From Firmicutes bacterium UBA2116 (GTDB lineage Bacteria > Bacillota > Clostridia > Tissierellales > Sedimentibacteraceae): a DNA stretch of 39,127 nucleotides. A program made the translations under genes and the position numbers. Within the stretch, counting starts at the first letter, position 1; each line of letters starts with the position of its first letter. Shown in pieces: positions 6,378 through 15,105 of the stretch. The stretch covers positions 1 through 39,127 of the forward strand of contig DCYG01000021.1 in assembly GCA_002331025.1 (NCBI GenBank), given 5' to 3'. Below the pieces are notes generated by a model that was not told the DNA's origin, made no database searches, and saw only the letters and a list, made by a program, of their open reading frames with translations.

Positions 6378-8381
6378 CTAAATTATAAATTTTGATACTA
6401 ATTTCTGTAAATCCTGCGCCATATTTGTCAGCTCTTGGCTTGTAGATGAAATTTCTTCTGCTGATGCAGCCTGCTCCCCTATAGTTGCAGTTGCCTGTTC
6501 TGTAGCTGCTGAATTTTCTTCGGCAACTGCAGATAAGGTTTCCATGCTTGACAGTATTTCGTCCTTCATTGATTCCATCTTTTCGCTTGCATCATTTAAT
6601 TGAGTTGCCGCCCTTTCGGTTTCTTTCATGGACTGCGCAATTATCGTGTATTTATCCTTACTTTGTCCCACGCTCTTATATTGCTGCTCTGTTATAACAG
6701 AAACTCTCTCCATTGTTTTAACCGCATTTTCGGAATTATGCTGCAACTCACTTACGATTCCGTCTATTTCTTTTGTCGATAATGATGACTGCTGAGCTAA
6801 ATTTTTAATTTCTTCAGCAACAACTGCAAATCCTTTACCTGCACTTCCCGCCCTTGCTGCTTCTATTGCCGCATTTAATGCCAACAGATTGGTTTGCTGA
6901 GCTATGGATGATATAACATTACTTGCCTGACCTATCTTAATTGAGCTTTCATTCGTTTGAATAATTACGTTTCTGACTTCATTAGTAGCAGAATTACTTT
7001 CTTCTGTAATCTTATGCAAATCTTCTATTTCAGTTAATCCCTCATAAACAATCTTTGATACACTGTTTGACTGTTCACTGAGATTTTTCGTGTACATATG
7101 GTTTTCTTCCATTATGCGTCCTAATTCATTTGCATTTATTGAGCCTTCCTGAGTATGCTGAGCCTGATCCGCAGCTCCTTTGGCTATTTCCTCAATAGTA
7201 TGGGAAATTTGAACTGAAGCTGAGGCGGACTGTTGCGAAGCAGATGACAATTCTTCCGAAGCGGCGGCAACCTGTGCTGAAGTACTGCTGATTTCAGATA
7301 TAATTTCCTTTAAACTGTTTATTATAACTTGCAGAGCATTGGCTAAATCTCCAACCTCATCCTTTCGCTTCATGAATTTTTCCGGGACATCCTGTGTCAA
7401 ATCCAAGGAAGCAATTCTTTTCGAATGCTGTACGGATAAAACAATTGGATTGGCAATGGATCTGCCGATAATATAAACCAAGACAATACTTAATGCTAAA
7501 ACAATAATCAAAATTCTGTATATTATTCTTTCCAACTCCGGTATTGAGGATAATACTTCATCCTTTTCAGCAGTTATAATAAAAAACCAATCGCTGCCTT
7601 CTATAGGATAATAACCGGCATACAGGTCCTTACCTTCAAATGAATAATCACTAATCCCCGTTTTTTCAGCTGCCACCTTTTTAAACAAATCAGCCAGTGA
7701 TGTAAGGCTGCTGTCATTCGAAGATTCTTCAACAGGATTAAATTGATTCATTACTTTTTCTCTGTCAGGATGGGCAACTATTGCTCCTTTGCTGTTAATC
7801 ATATAACCGTAGCCTTTATCGCCATATCCCGTATCGTCTGTAATTTCACTTAAGGTATTACCATCTCTTCTGGCAATAAGCGCTCCTACCACTCTTCCGT
7901 TTCTCTCTATAGGTGTCGCATACATTAAAACAGCTTCATTTGTTACCCTGCTTATTATTATGTCAGATACATTCGGTTCTCCGGCCAAAGCTTTTTTAAC
8001 GTATTCTCTGTCACCTAATTGATTAACAGTTCCGTCAGAATATTTTACGTTTCCTCCAAGATCCACAACCCCGACAGCTAAGAAATTGGTTTTGCCCAAT
8101 ACATTTTGCAATATAGGTCTTTGCTTTTCCCAATCCATAGTATTCATGTCCGGAATCAATGAAATCATATCAAGTGTTTTCTGTTGGACCTCAACCCTGC
8201 TTTCCGTTAATTTTGATGAATCCTCAGCTAATAACAAAAGAGCATTTTCAGCTTCTTTAGTTATTATATCAGAAGATCTGTTTAAAGTAATTAATCCTAA
8301 AACTACCGTAGCTGCTAAAATCAAAATTGTAAAGTAAATAATCAATTTAAACTTTATACTCCTTATTTTAAATCCTTTCAT
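6378..8381 (-). CDS. Methyl-accepting chemotaxis protein (dCache-HAMP-MCP signal), receptor 1
   Basis: A 667-residue transmembrane chemoreceptor. TM1 is at about 12-32, then a periplasm-side Cache sensor with the dCache stretches GYGYMINSKGAIVAHPD and YYPIEGSDWFFIITAEKDEV, TM2 at about 283-305, HAMP, and a long coiled coil with the conserved hairpin tip QQTNLLALNAAIEAARAG. It is about 80% identical by eye to the receptor at 8637-10640, so they are tandem paralogues. The ligand is unknown; many dCache receptors bind amino acids. GGAGGAAG precedes the ATG. It has its own promoter (8437-8464) rather than the sigma-D promoter of the neighbouring operon. No C-terminal CheR-tether pentapeptide is seen. 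Confidence 0.93.
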   Translation of the reverse strand: MKGFKIRSIKFKLIIYFTILILAATVVLGLITLNRSSDIITKEAENALLLLAEDSSKLTESRVEVQQKTLDMISLIPDMNTMDWEKQRPILQNVLGKTNFLAVGVVDLGGNVKYSDGTVNQLGDREYVKKALAGEPNVSDIIISRVTNEAVLMYATPIERNGRVVGALIARRDGNTLSEITDDTGYGDKGYGYMINSKGAIVAHPDREKVMNQFNPVEESSNDSSLTSLADLFKKVAAEKTGISDYSFEGKDLYAGYYPIEGSDWFFIITAEKDEVLSSIPELERIIYRILIIVLALSIVLVYIIGRSIANPIVLSVQHSKRIASLDLTQDVPEKFMKRKDEVGDLANALQVIINSLKEIISEISSTSAQVAAASEELSSASQQSASASVQISHTIEEIAKGAADQAQHTQEGSINANELGRIMEENHMYTKNLSEQSNSVSKIVYEGLTEIEDLHKITEESNSATNEVRNVIIQTNESSIKIGQASNVISSIAQQTNLLALNAAIEAARAGSAGKGFAVVAEEIKNLAQQSSLSTKEIDGIVSELQHNSENAVKTMERVSVITEQQYKSVGQSKDKYTIIAQSMKETERAATQLNDASEKMESMKDEILSSMETLSAVAEENSAATEQATATIGEQAASAEEISSTSQELTNMAQDLQKLVSKFII

Positions 8382-8436
8382 AGTCTTCCTCCTGCTTTAT
8401 AGTTAATATAATTAATGATTCTCCCCTAGTTCAATA

Positions 8437-8464
8437 ATTATATCGAACGTTAATATATTAACAA
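8437..8464 (-). promoter_or_regulatory. Candidate promoter of chemoreceptor 1
   Basis: On the minus strand TTGTTA (8459-8464), a 16-bp spacer and TATAAT (8437-8442). It is embedded in a direct repeat of AATATATTAAC. It does not resemble the sigma-D promoter at 12996-13022. Confidence 0.4.
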
Positions 8465-8524
8465 TATATTAACTCCTATTTATATTTCGACACAAATCGA
8501 CAAAATTTTACCTTTTTTATAAAT

Positions 8525-8578
8525 AAGCAGATAACCAAAATTTATAATTTGGTATCAGTCGCTTATGCCGTAAGTGAA
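8525..8578. repeat. 53-bp stem-loop repeat, third copy
   Basis: Matches the tandem units at 2417-2522 (AAGCAGAT...TTTGGTATCAGTCGCTTATG...GTAAGTGA). The hairpin is AAATT-TAT-AATTT here against AAATC-TAT-GATTT in copy 1, a C-G to T-A change that keeps the pairing. It lies between the two chemoreceptor genes, 3' of receptor 2's terminator. Confidence 0.75.
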
Positions 8579-8580
8579 AT

Positions 8581-8613
8581 AAAAAGTCAGTAATATTTTA
8601 TACTGACTTTTTA
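8581..8613. terminator. Terminator after chemoreceptor 2
   Basis: AAAAAGTCAGTA, 8-nt loop, TACTGACTTTTT. It ends the TetR-EAL-receptor 2 operon on the minus strand and separates it from receptor 1. Confidence 0.9.
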
Positions 8614-8636
8614 TCGATTACAAAATAATCATTATG

Positions 8637-10640
8637 CTAAATTGTAAATCTTGATATTAATTTCTGTAAACCTTGTGCCATGTTCGATAATTCTTCACTT
8701 GTAGATGAAATCTCTTCAGCGGATGCGGCTTGCTCTTCTATAGATGCTGTTGCCTGTTGAGTAGCAGCAGAATTTTCTTCAGCAACCGCCGAAAGGGTTT
8801 CCATGCTTATAAGTATTCGTTCTTTCATAGACTCCATCTTTTCGCCTGCTTCATTTAATTGCTCTACCGCTCTTTCGGTTTCTTTCATGGACTGCGCAAT
8901 AATCATGTATTTATCCTTACTTTGACCTACACTCTTATATTGCTGTCCCGTTATAGCAGAAACTCTTTCAATTGTCTTGACCGCATTTTCAGAATTATGC
9001 TGTAACTCACTTACAATTTCGTCTATTTCTTTTGTCGAAACAGATGATTGCTGAGCCAGATTTTTAATTTCTTCTGCAACAACCGCGAATCCTTTACCCG
9101 CACTTCCTGCCCTTGCTGCTTCAATCGATGCATTTAATGCCAATAAGTTGGTTTGCTGAGCTATAGATGATATAACATTGCTTGCTTGTCCTATTTTGAT
9201 TGAACTCTCATTTGTTTGGATAATTACGTTTCTTACTTCATTAGTAGCTAAATTGCTTTCTTCTGTAATCTTATGTAAATTTTCTATTTCAGTTAAACCA
9301 TCATAAACAACTTTTGACACACTGTTTGATTGTTCATTAAGATTTCCCATATACATATGGTTTTCTTCTATGATATGTCCTAATTCATTTGCATTTATTG
9401 AGCCCTCCTGAGTATGACAGGCTTGGTCTGCAGCACTTTTAGCTATCTCCTCAATAGTTTGCGAAATTTCAGATGAAGCCGAAGCAGATTGCTGTGATGC
9501 GGATGATAACTCCTCAGATGCCGCAGCAACCTGTGCGGAAGCACTGATAATTTCAGTTACAATTTCCTTTAGGTTATTTATTATAATTTGAAATGAATTT
9601 GCCAGATCTCCGGCTTCATCCTTCCTCTTCATAAATTTTTTCGGTACATCTTGTGTCAAATCTAAAGAAGCAATTTTTTTTGCATGTTGTGCAGCAGCTA
9701 TTACCGGGTTAGTAATTGAGTTCCCTATTATTAAAACAAATACAATGCTGACTGCTAAAACCATTAATATAATCTTTATCATCAGGGACTGTAGTTCGGG
9801 TATTGCCGATAATACCTCATCTTGATTAGCTGTTATAACGAAAAACCAATCACTGCCTTCTATGGGAGAATACCCGGCATACAAACTATTGCCTTCAAAT
9901 GTATAGCTGTTTACACCTGTTTTTTCAGATATTATTTTTTTAAATAAATCAGATACCGATATTAAACTGCTGTTACTTGATGATTCTTCAATAGGATTAA
10001 ATTGATTCATCACCTTATCTTTGTCAGGATGGGCAATTATTGTTCCATTTTTGTCAATCATATAACCGTAACCGCTTTCCCCATAACCTGTATCTCCTGC
10101 AATTGAGCTTAAGGAATTTCCATCTCTTCTTCCTAAAAGTGCTCCAACTACTTTTCCATCTCTTTCAATTGGTGTTGCATAAGTTAAAACAATTTCATCA
10201 GTTATTCTGCTTACTATTAAGTTTGATACATTAGCTTCACCTGCCAATGCTTTTTTCACATGTTCCCTATCACCTAATTGAGCAACGGAACCATCTGAAT
10301 ATTTAGCATTACCGTTAAGGTCGACAACTCCTATATCTAAGAAATTTGTTCTTTGCACTTGATTTTGGAGCATTGGTCGTTGTATTGTCCAATCCATCGT
10401 TTGGATATCCGGTCTCATCGCTATCATATCTAATGTTTTTTGCTGCGTTTCAATTCTGCTTTCCGTTAATTTTGAAGCATCTTCAGCCAATAACACAAGG
10501 GAATTTTCTGCTTCACGGGTTATTGTTGAGGCAGCTCTGTTTAATGTTATAATTCCTAAAATTATAGTAGATATCAATATTAAAACCGTAAAATAAATAA
10601 TTAATTTAAACTTTATACTTCTTAAGTTAAAGCCCTTCAT
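8637..10640 (-). CDS. Methyl-accepting chemotaxis protein (dCache-HAMP-MCP signal), receptor 2
   Basis: A 667-residue paralogue of receptor 1 with the same layout: TM1, Cache sensor (GYGYMIDKNGTIIAHPDKDK, YSPIEGSDWFFVITANQDEV), TM2, HAMP, and cytoplasmic coiled coil with QQTNLLALNASIEAARAG at the tip. The start is placed at the ATG at 10640, which has AAAGGTG upstream and matches the start of receptor 1 (MKGF...RSIKFKLIIYF). A GTG three codons earlier is possible. It begins within 12 bp of the stop of the PAS-GGDEF-EAL gene, so it is the last gene of the sigma-D operon. Differences from receptor 1 are concentrated in the sensor and TM2 regions, which suggests a changed ligand range (inference). 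Confidence 0.93.
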   Translation of the reverse strand: MKGFNLRSIKFKLIIYFTVLILISTIILGIITLNRAASTITREAENSLVLLAEDASKLTESRIETQQKTLDMIAMRPDIQTMDWTIQRPMLQNQVQRTNFLDIGVVDLNGNAKYSDGSVAQLGDREHVKKALAGEANVSNLIVSRITDEIVLTYATPIERDGKVVGALLGRRDGNSLSSIAGDTGYGESGYGYMIDKNGTIIAHPDKDKVMNQFNPIEESSSNSSLISVSDLFKKIISEKTGVNSYTFEGNSLYAGYSPIEGSDWFFVITANQDEVLSAIPELQSLMIKIILMVLAVSIVFVLIIGNSITNPVIAAAQHAKKIASLDLTQDVPKKFMKRKDEAGDLANSFQIIINNLKEIVTEIISASAQVAAASEELSSASQQSASASSEISQTIEEIAKSAADQACHTQEGSINANELGHIIEENHMYMGNLNEQSNSVSKVVYDGLTEIENLHKITEESNLATNEVRNVIIQTNESSIKIGQASNVISSIAQQTNLLALNASIEAARAGSAGKGFAVVAEEIKNLAQQSSVSTKEIDEIVSELQHNSENAVKTIERVSAITGQQYKSVGQSKDKYMIIAQSMKETERAVEQLNEAGEKMESMKERILISMETLSAVAEENSAATQQATASIEEQAASAEEISSTSEELSNMAQGLQKLISRFTI

Positions 10641-10651
10641 TATTTTCACCT

Positions 10652-12343
10652 TTATTTACCATCCTTTTTGAAAAATTCTTCAATTTCTTCTACCGTTAAC
10701 GGCTTACTAAAGATAAATCCTTGACCAAGCTGGCATCCCAAGCCTCTTAAATGGCTTAATTGCTCACTCGTTTCAATACCTTCGGCTACGGTTACCAAGT
10801 TTAAACTCTTTGCCATCGCTATTATTGATTTGACTAATTTTTGCCTTTTATACACCTGTACAAAATCATCAATAAAAATTTTATCTATTTTTAATTTATC
10901 CAACTCGAACAAATCCAATTGCCCGAGAGAAGAAAATCCGGTACCAAAGTCATCCATGGATATTTTTATACCATACCTTTTTAATTCTTTTATATTTTTT
11001 ACAATTCTGGTTATATCGCCTGAGGATACACTTTCGGTTATTTCAAATTCTATAAATTCAGGAGTAATATGATTATTCTTCATTATTTCGATTGCGGCTT
11101 TTGCAAAATTGATATTCTCTAACTGTTTTACGGAAATATTAATGGATATGGGAATCAAATCAAACCCCTTGCTTTCCCATAATTTAATTTGATTGCATAC
11201 TTCCTTTAAAACCCATTCGCCCATAGAAATTATTAACCCTGTTTTTTCGGCAACAGGTATAAATCTTTCAGGCGGAACTTGTCCTAAAACAGCATTGTCC
11301 CATCTTAATAATGCCTCTGCACCGACAATTGCTTTATCATTGATATCAAATATAGGTTGATATTTTATGGATAATTCGTTGTTTGATATTGCACTGAACA
11401 AATAATTTGCAAGAAAAAATTTCTGTTCAATTTTTTCAGAAATTTCATTTATGTAGAAACTGATTCTATCGTTTGATTTCATTTTTGCCTGATGCATGGC
11501 TGCATCTGCAAATCTTATGAGATTTTCGGAATTAGTACCGTCTTTGGGGAAGGTGCTGATTCCAACATTGAAATTCAGATAGATTTCAGTTTTTGATATG
11601 ATATATGGCTTACTTAAAACATTTAAAATCAATTCGGATAGATTTAACAGCAAATTTCTGTTTGCATTATTGATTAATACCGCAAATTCATCACCATCTA
11701 TCCGAGATACTATGTAACTGTCATCTAATACAAAATTTAACCTCTTTTTAATCTCAATCAAAAATCTGTCCCCTATAATATGACCAAGAGTATCATTGAT
11801 ATTCTTAAATCCCTCAATATCGATAACAATTACAGAAAACATTTCATCGGTTTCATCATAGCTTTTTATATGTTTATCTACTGATTCAATAAAATAATTT
11901 CTGTTATATAAGCCTGTTAATGAATCTCTTAATTTATGCGATATATCAATATATATAATATATACTCCTATAATAGTTTCACGATAAAGAACCGGATATC
12001 CGACAAGCTCTACGTCAACTAACTTTCCGTCCTTTCGCCTTCTTTTTACTTCTTGTTGTACAATCTGACCCTGATATATTATTTCAAGATTTTTATCAAT
12101 TTGATTTTCACTTTCATTGGAAGACACTAAACTGCCTATTAATTTGCCCTCTGTTTCACTAAAGGTATATTGAAACAATTTTGTAAAATTATCATTTATA
12201 CTTACAATTTTTTGATCTGTATCCAATATAGCAACTGCAAAAGGCGAAGCAAGCAAAAGCTGGTCAAACATAAGCTTTTGCTTTACTTTTTCATCTAAAA
12301 GCTCTTTAAATTCATATTCATAAAATTTGTTCTTCTCATCCAT
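10652..12343 (-). CDS. PAS-GGDEF-EAL cyclic-di-GMP signalling protein
   Basis: A 563-residue soluble protein. An N-terminal PAS domain (about 30-145) is followed by GGDEF (about 150-300) and EAL (about 315-560). The EAL half has the catalytic signatures GAEALLRW, ISVKQLE, EITES, DDFGTGFSSL, KIDKIFI and VAEGIETSEQ, so a working phosphodiesterase that opens c-di-GMP is likely. The GGDEF signature reads DGDEF (RIDGDEFAV): the first glycine is lost, so cyclase activity is doubtful and the domain may only bind GTP. AAGGAG precedes the ATG, 10 bp after the TetR stop. Co-transcription with a chemoreceptor behind a sigma-D promoter fits a role in keeping c-di-GMP low during motility. Confidence 0.92.
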   Translation of the reverse strand: MDEKNKFYEYEFKELLDEKVKQKLMFDQLLLASPFAVAILDTDQKIVSINDNFTKLFQYTFSETEGKLIGSLVSSNESENQIDKNLEIIYQGQIVQQEVKRRRKDGKLVDVELVGYPVLYRETIIGVYIIYIDISHKLRDSLTGLYNRNYFIESVDKHIKSYDETDEMFSVIVIDIEGFKNINDTLGHIIGDRFLIEIKKRLNFVLDDSYIVSRIDGDEFAVLINNANRNLLLNLSELILNVLSKPYIISKTEIYLNFNVGISTFPKDGTNSENLIRFADAAMHQAKMKSNDRISFYINEISEKIEQKFFLANYLFSAISNNELSIKYQPIFDINDKAIVGAEALLRWDNAVLGQVPPERFIPVAEKTGLIISMGEWVLKEVCNQIKLWESKGFDLIPISINISVKQLENINFAKAAIEIMKNNHITPEFIEFEITESVSSGDITRIVKNIKELKRYGIKISMDDFGTGFSSLGQLDLFELDKLKIDKIFIDDFVQVYKRQKLVKSIIAMAKSLNLVTVAEGIETSEQLSHLRGLGCQLGQGFIFSKPLTVEEIEEFFKKDGK

Positions 12344-12353
12344 TTCGTACTCC

Positions 12354-12947
12354 TTACATACTCAAAATAAAAGAGTTCCAAAACCTGCTCCAATTCATAT
12401 CAATTTCATGAGAAGCCGGCTTAATATTATTAGTTACCATATTTATTGTCTGATGCTGTAAGAAGCTTTTATACGAGTATAAGAAGTCATTTATAACCGC
12501 ATCATTTTTAAGAACAATATCACCCTTGCACTTATAAACCAATTTCATCAACAACGAGTTTTCTTCGTTCTTCCAAAAAATATATCTGTCTTTAATTAAA
12601 ATATTTATTTCTTCGGCAGGAAACAGATGATACCTCAATAAAAATTTTTCATTTACTATATTTTCCGAATGATAATTCAATATAATTTTAAATAACTGCT
12701 TTAACTTTTTTTCAGCAGAGGCGCTGCCGTTTAATTCAATATTTTCATAAAACTTAATTTTTAACTTCCATATTTCATCGTATATACTTAAAAATAATTC
12801 TTGTTTAGATTTGTAGTAGAAATATAAGGAAGAAGGTTTTATGTCAACCACCTTGCAAATATCTCTGATGTTTGTTGCCTCATATCCTTTTTCTAAAAAA
12901 AATACGAAAGATGTGTGTCGTATATTTTCATTTGTTTCATTTATCAA
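12354..12947 (-). CDS. TetR family transcriptional regulator
   Basis: About 197 residues. The N-terminal helix-turn-helix is typical of TetR: FLEKGYEATNIRDICKVV and IKPSSLYFYYKSKQELF. The all-helical C-terminal part holds the ligand or dimer domain and is not family-specific. The open frame reaches an ATG at 12971, but nothing like a ribosome site precedes it, and the predicted sigma-D transcript starts only about 18 nt before it. A TTG at 12947 has AGGGAG 9 nt upstream and is preferred. First gene of the operon with the EAL protein and chemoreceptor 2. It may control this operon or polar functions; its effector is unknown. Confidence 0.85.
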   Translation of the reverse strand: MINETNENIRHTSFVFFLEKGYEATNIRDICKVVDIKPSSLYFYYKSKQELFLSIYDEIWKLKIKFYENIELNGSASAEKKLKQLFKIILNYHSENIVNEKFLLRYHLFPAEEINILIKDRYIFWKNEENSLLMKLVYKCKGDIVLKNDAVINDFLYSYKSFLQHQTINMVTNNIKPASHEIDMNWSRFWNSFILSM

Positions 12948-12995
12948 TACTTTCAGCTCCCTACCGTACATTTGTTAGGTTGGCGTACAATAATT

Positions 12996-13022
12996 ATATC
13001 GGCAATAAAATTAAAAAGTTTA
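12996..13022 (-). promoter_or_regulatory. Sigma-D (sigma-28) motility promoter
   Basis: On the minus strand TAAA (13019-13022), exactly 15 bp, then GCCGATAT (12996-13003). This is a full match to the Bacillus SigD consensus TAAA-N15-GCCGATAT. It drives the TetR / PAS-GGDEF-EAL / chemoreceptor 2 operon and shows that the operon belongs to the flagellar late-gene regulon. Confidence 0.88.
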
Positions 13023-13032
13023 ATCCTATTTA

Positions 13033-13062
13033 AAAACGGTGCTATCTGCAGCACCGTTTTAT
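13033..13062. terminator. Terminator after the hybrid histidine kinase
   Basis: AAAACGGTGC, 8-nt loop, GCACCGTTTT. It ends the kinase transcript on the minus strand and stands about 10 bp before the sigma-D promoter. Confidence 0.85.
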
Positions 13063-13075
13063 ATTATTTTATATA

Positions 13076-14986
13076 TTATTTTATGTATTTTTCAATCATA
13101 TTATACAAGGTATCCACCTCAAAAGGCTTTGGTATATAATCATCCATTCCTGCACTTAAGCATTTTTCTTTATCCTCAAACATAGCGTATGCCGTAATGG
13201 CGATTATTGGAATTTTAAACTCAGTGTCATATTTTTGCCTCATAATTTTAGTAGCTTCAAATCCATTCAGTTCAGGCAATTGAATATCCATTAAAATTAA
13301 ATCAATTTTATTTTCTTTTAACAATTTAAAGGCTTCATTGCCATTGTATGCAGATATGCACCTATATCCTTTTTTGGTCAATAAATTATGAGTAACTTCC
13401 TGATTTATTATATTGTCTTCAACGTTTAATATTGTATAATTACTATTTATGCTGTCATCGACATTAATATCCGATTTTTCACTTGCTTGCTCCGGGATAT
13501 TATCATGCATATATTTTTCAAATTCGCAGATAAACGTAAACGTTGAGCCGTGTCCGTCCTTGCTTTCAAAAGATATACTGCCATTTAACAACTCTGCAAT
13601 TTGTTTAGAAATAGCAAGACCTAAGCCGGCTCCATGATATTTTTTGTTTTGAGATATATTATCCTGACTAAAATACTGAAAAAGATTATCCTTGCAATCT
13701 TCACTGATGCCTATACCGGTATCTTTTACACGAAATTCTATTTTTACTTTATTGTCATGTTCGGATAAAATCTTAGTTCTGAATGAGATATAACCTTCAT
13801 CCGTAAATTTTACTGCATTACCGGCCAGATTAGCAAGTATTTGTTTTAATCTCAATTCATCACCTAAAACAAAATAATTAATACAAGGATCCAAATAGTA
13901 ACTTATTTCCAGACCTTTTGCATTCCCTGCAATCAAAAGCGTATTATATATATTGCTTATTACCTTTTTCAAATCAAACGGTTCAATATTTATTGATAAA
14001 TTACCTGATTCAATTTTTGAAATATCTAAAACATTATTTATTATTTTAGAAAGGTGATTCAATGAATCCTGAATTAATTTCAAATATCTTTCCTGCTCCT
14101 GATCAAGCTTGGTAGATTGAAGCAATTGGACCATCCCGAAAATGCCGTTCATGGGAGTACGTATTTCATGACTCATATTTGCTAAAAATTGTGATTTTGC
14201 TCTATTTGCATTATCCGCTTCTTCTTTTAGCTTTTCTAACTGCCTGTACCTTTCTTTTATTTCTTCTGTCAGCTTATTTTCTAAGTTTATTTTCTCGGAT
14301 ATGTCTTTATAAATACCAAGGGCACCCATAAATTCACCCTTGCAATCATATATAGGAGATATTATAACAGAAACATCTAAAAGCTTACCATTTTTATCAA
14401 TTCTTTGAGTCCTGTATCTTTCTATGGTTACACCTTGTTTTAAAATATCAATTTTATGTTCAAACTCATCATACCTGTCTTCAGGAATCAGAAATTTAAT
14501 GTTTTTCCCATATATCTCATCTATTGTATATCCAAACTTCTTTTCAGAACTTTTACTCCATAAATATACATCTAAATCTTTTGTCAGTATAACAATTGCT
14601 TCATCAATAATATCAAGATATTTTGATACAATATTATTTTCTAAAACCTTTTCAAACAAACAATGTGAGTCCTTAGAAACACTTATTACGGTATAATCAT
14701 CACCATGATAGATTGCTTTTACATCTGCAATAAATTTTGAGCCGTCTTTTCTGTAATGAATTAAATTAATTTCTCCTTTACTAATCATTTCATTTAAATC
14801 AAATGATCTGATTAAATCCGAAAAATTCAGATCAGTCAATTCATTACGCGAATATCCATATAGCTTAATTGCGCTTGCGTTTGCATAGATAATTTTTCTG
14901 TTTTTATCTAAAATTAAAATATTATCTGTAATTTTATCTAATAAATCCAAGCAAAGTTCATTTAAATAATCGATATTTACCATCAT
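13076..14986 (-). CDS. Hybrid sensor histidine kinase (PAS-PAS-HisKA-HATPase-REC)
   Basis: A 636-residue protein without clear membrane segments. Two PAS domains (about 15-120 and 140-250; DKNRKIIYANASAIKLYGY, RIDKNGKLLDVSV) come first. HisKA follows with the phospho-acceptor His in FLANMSHEIRTPMNGIFGM, then HATPase_c (N box LANLAGNAVKFTDEG, G1 VKDTGIGIS, G2 GAGLGLAIS). A C-terminal receiver (about 515-636) has the acceptor Asp in LILMDIQLPELNG and the Lys in YIPKPFE. The final output partner (an HPt protein or a separate regulator) is not in the window. AAAGGGG lies 7 nt before the ATG. It is a single-gene unit bounded by terminators. The sensed signal could be redox or a small molecule (inference from PAS). 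Confidence 0.92.
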   Translation of the reverse strand: MMVNIDYLNELCLDLLDKITDNILILDKNRKIIYANASAIKLYGYSRNELTDLNFSDLIRSFDLNEMISKGEINLIHYRKDGSKFIADVKAIYHGDDYTVISVSKDSHCLFEKVLENNIVSKYLDIIDEAIVILTKDLDVYLWSKSSEKKFGYTIDEIYGKNIKFLIPEDRYDEFEHKIDILKQGVTIERYRTQRIDKNGKLLDVSVIISPIYDCKGEFMGALGIYKDISEKINLENKLTEEIKERYRQLEKLKEEADNANRAKSQFLANMSHEIRTPMNGIFGMVQLLQSTKLDQEQERYLKLIQDSLNHLSKIINNVLDISKIESGNLSINIEPFDLKKVISNIYNTLLIAGNAKGLEISYYLDPCINYFVLGDELRLKQILANLAGNAVKFTDEGYISFRTKILSEHDNKVKIEFRVKDTGIGISEDCKDNLFQYFSQDNISQNKKYHGAGLGLAISKQIAELLNGSISFESKDGHGSTFTFICEFEKYMHDNIPEQASEKSDINVDDSINSNYTILNVEDNIINQEVTHNLLTKKGYRCISAYNGNEAFKLLKENKIDLILMDIQLPELNGFEATKIMRQKYDTEFKIPIIAITAYAMFEDKEKCLSAGMDDYIPKPFEVDTLYNMIEKYIK

Positions 14987-15063
14987 GAATGACCCCTTTG
15001 ACTTTATTTATTTGTTAACAACTTCATTATATATTGATATTTGTTTTTTTTCCATATAAAAAT

Positions 15064-15105
15064 AAAAACTTCCTATGAATAATCATTTCATAGGAAGTTT
15101 TTATT
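15064..15105. terminator. Terminator after the cystine transporter gene
   Basis: AAAACTTCCTATGA pairs perfectly over 14 bp with TCATAGGAAGTTTT around a 9-nt loop. It ends the tcyP-like gene on the minus strand; the flanking runs also allow function in the other direction. Confidence 0.9.
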
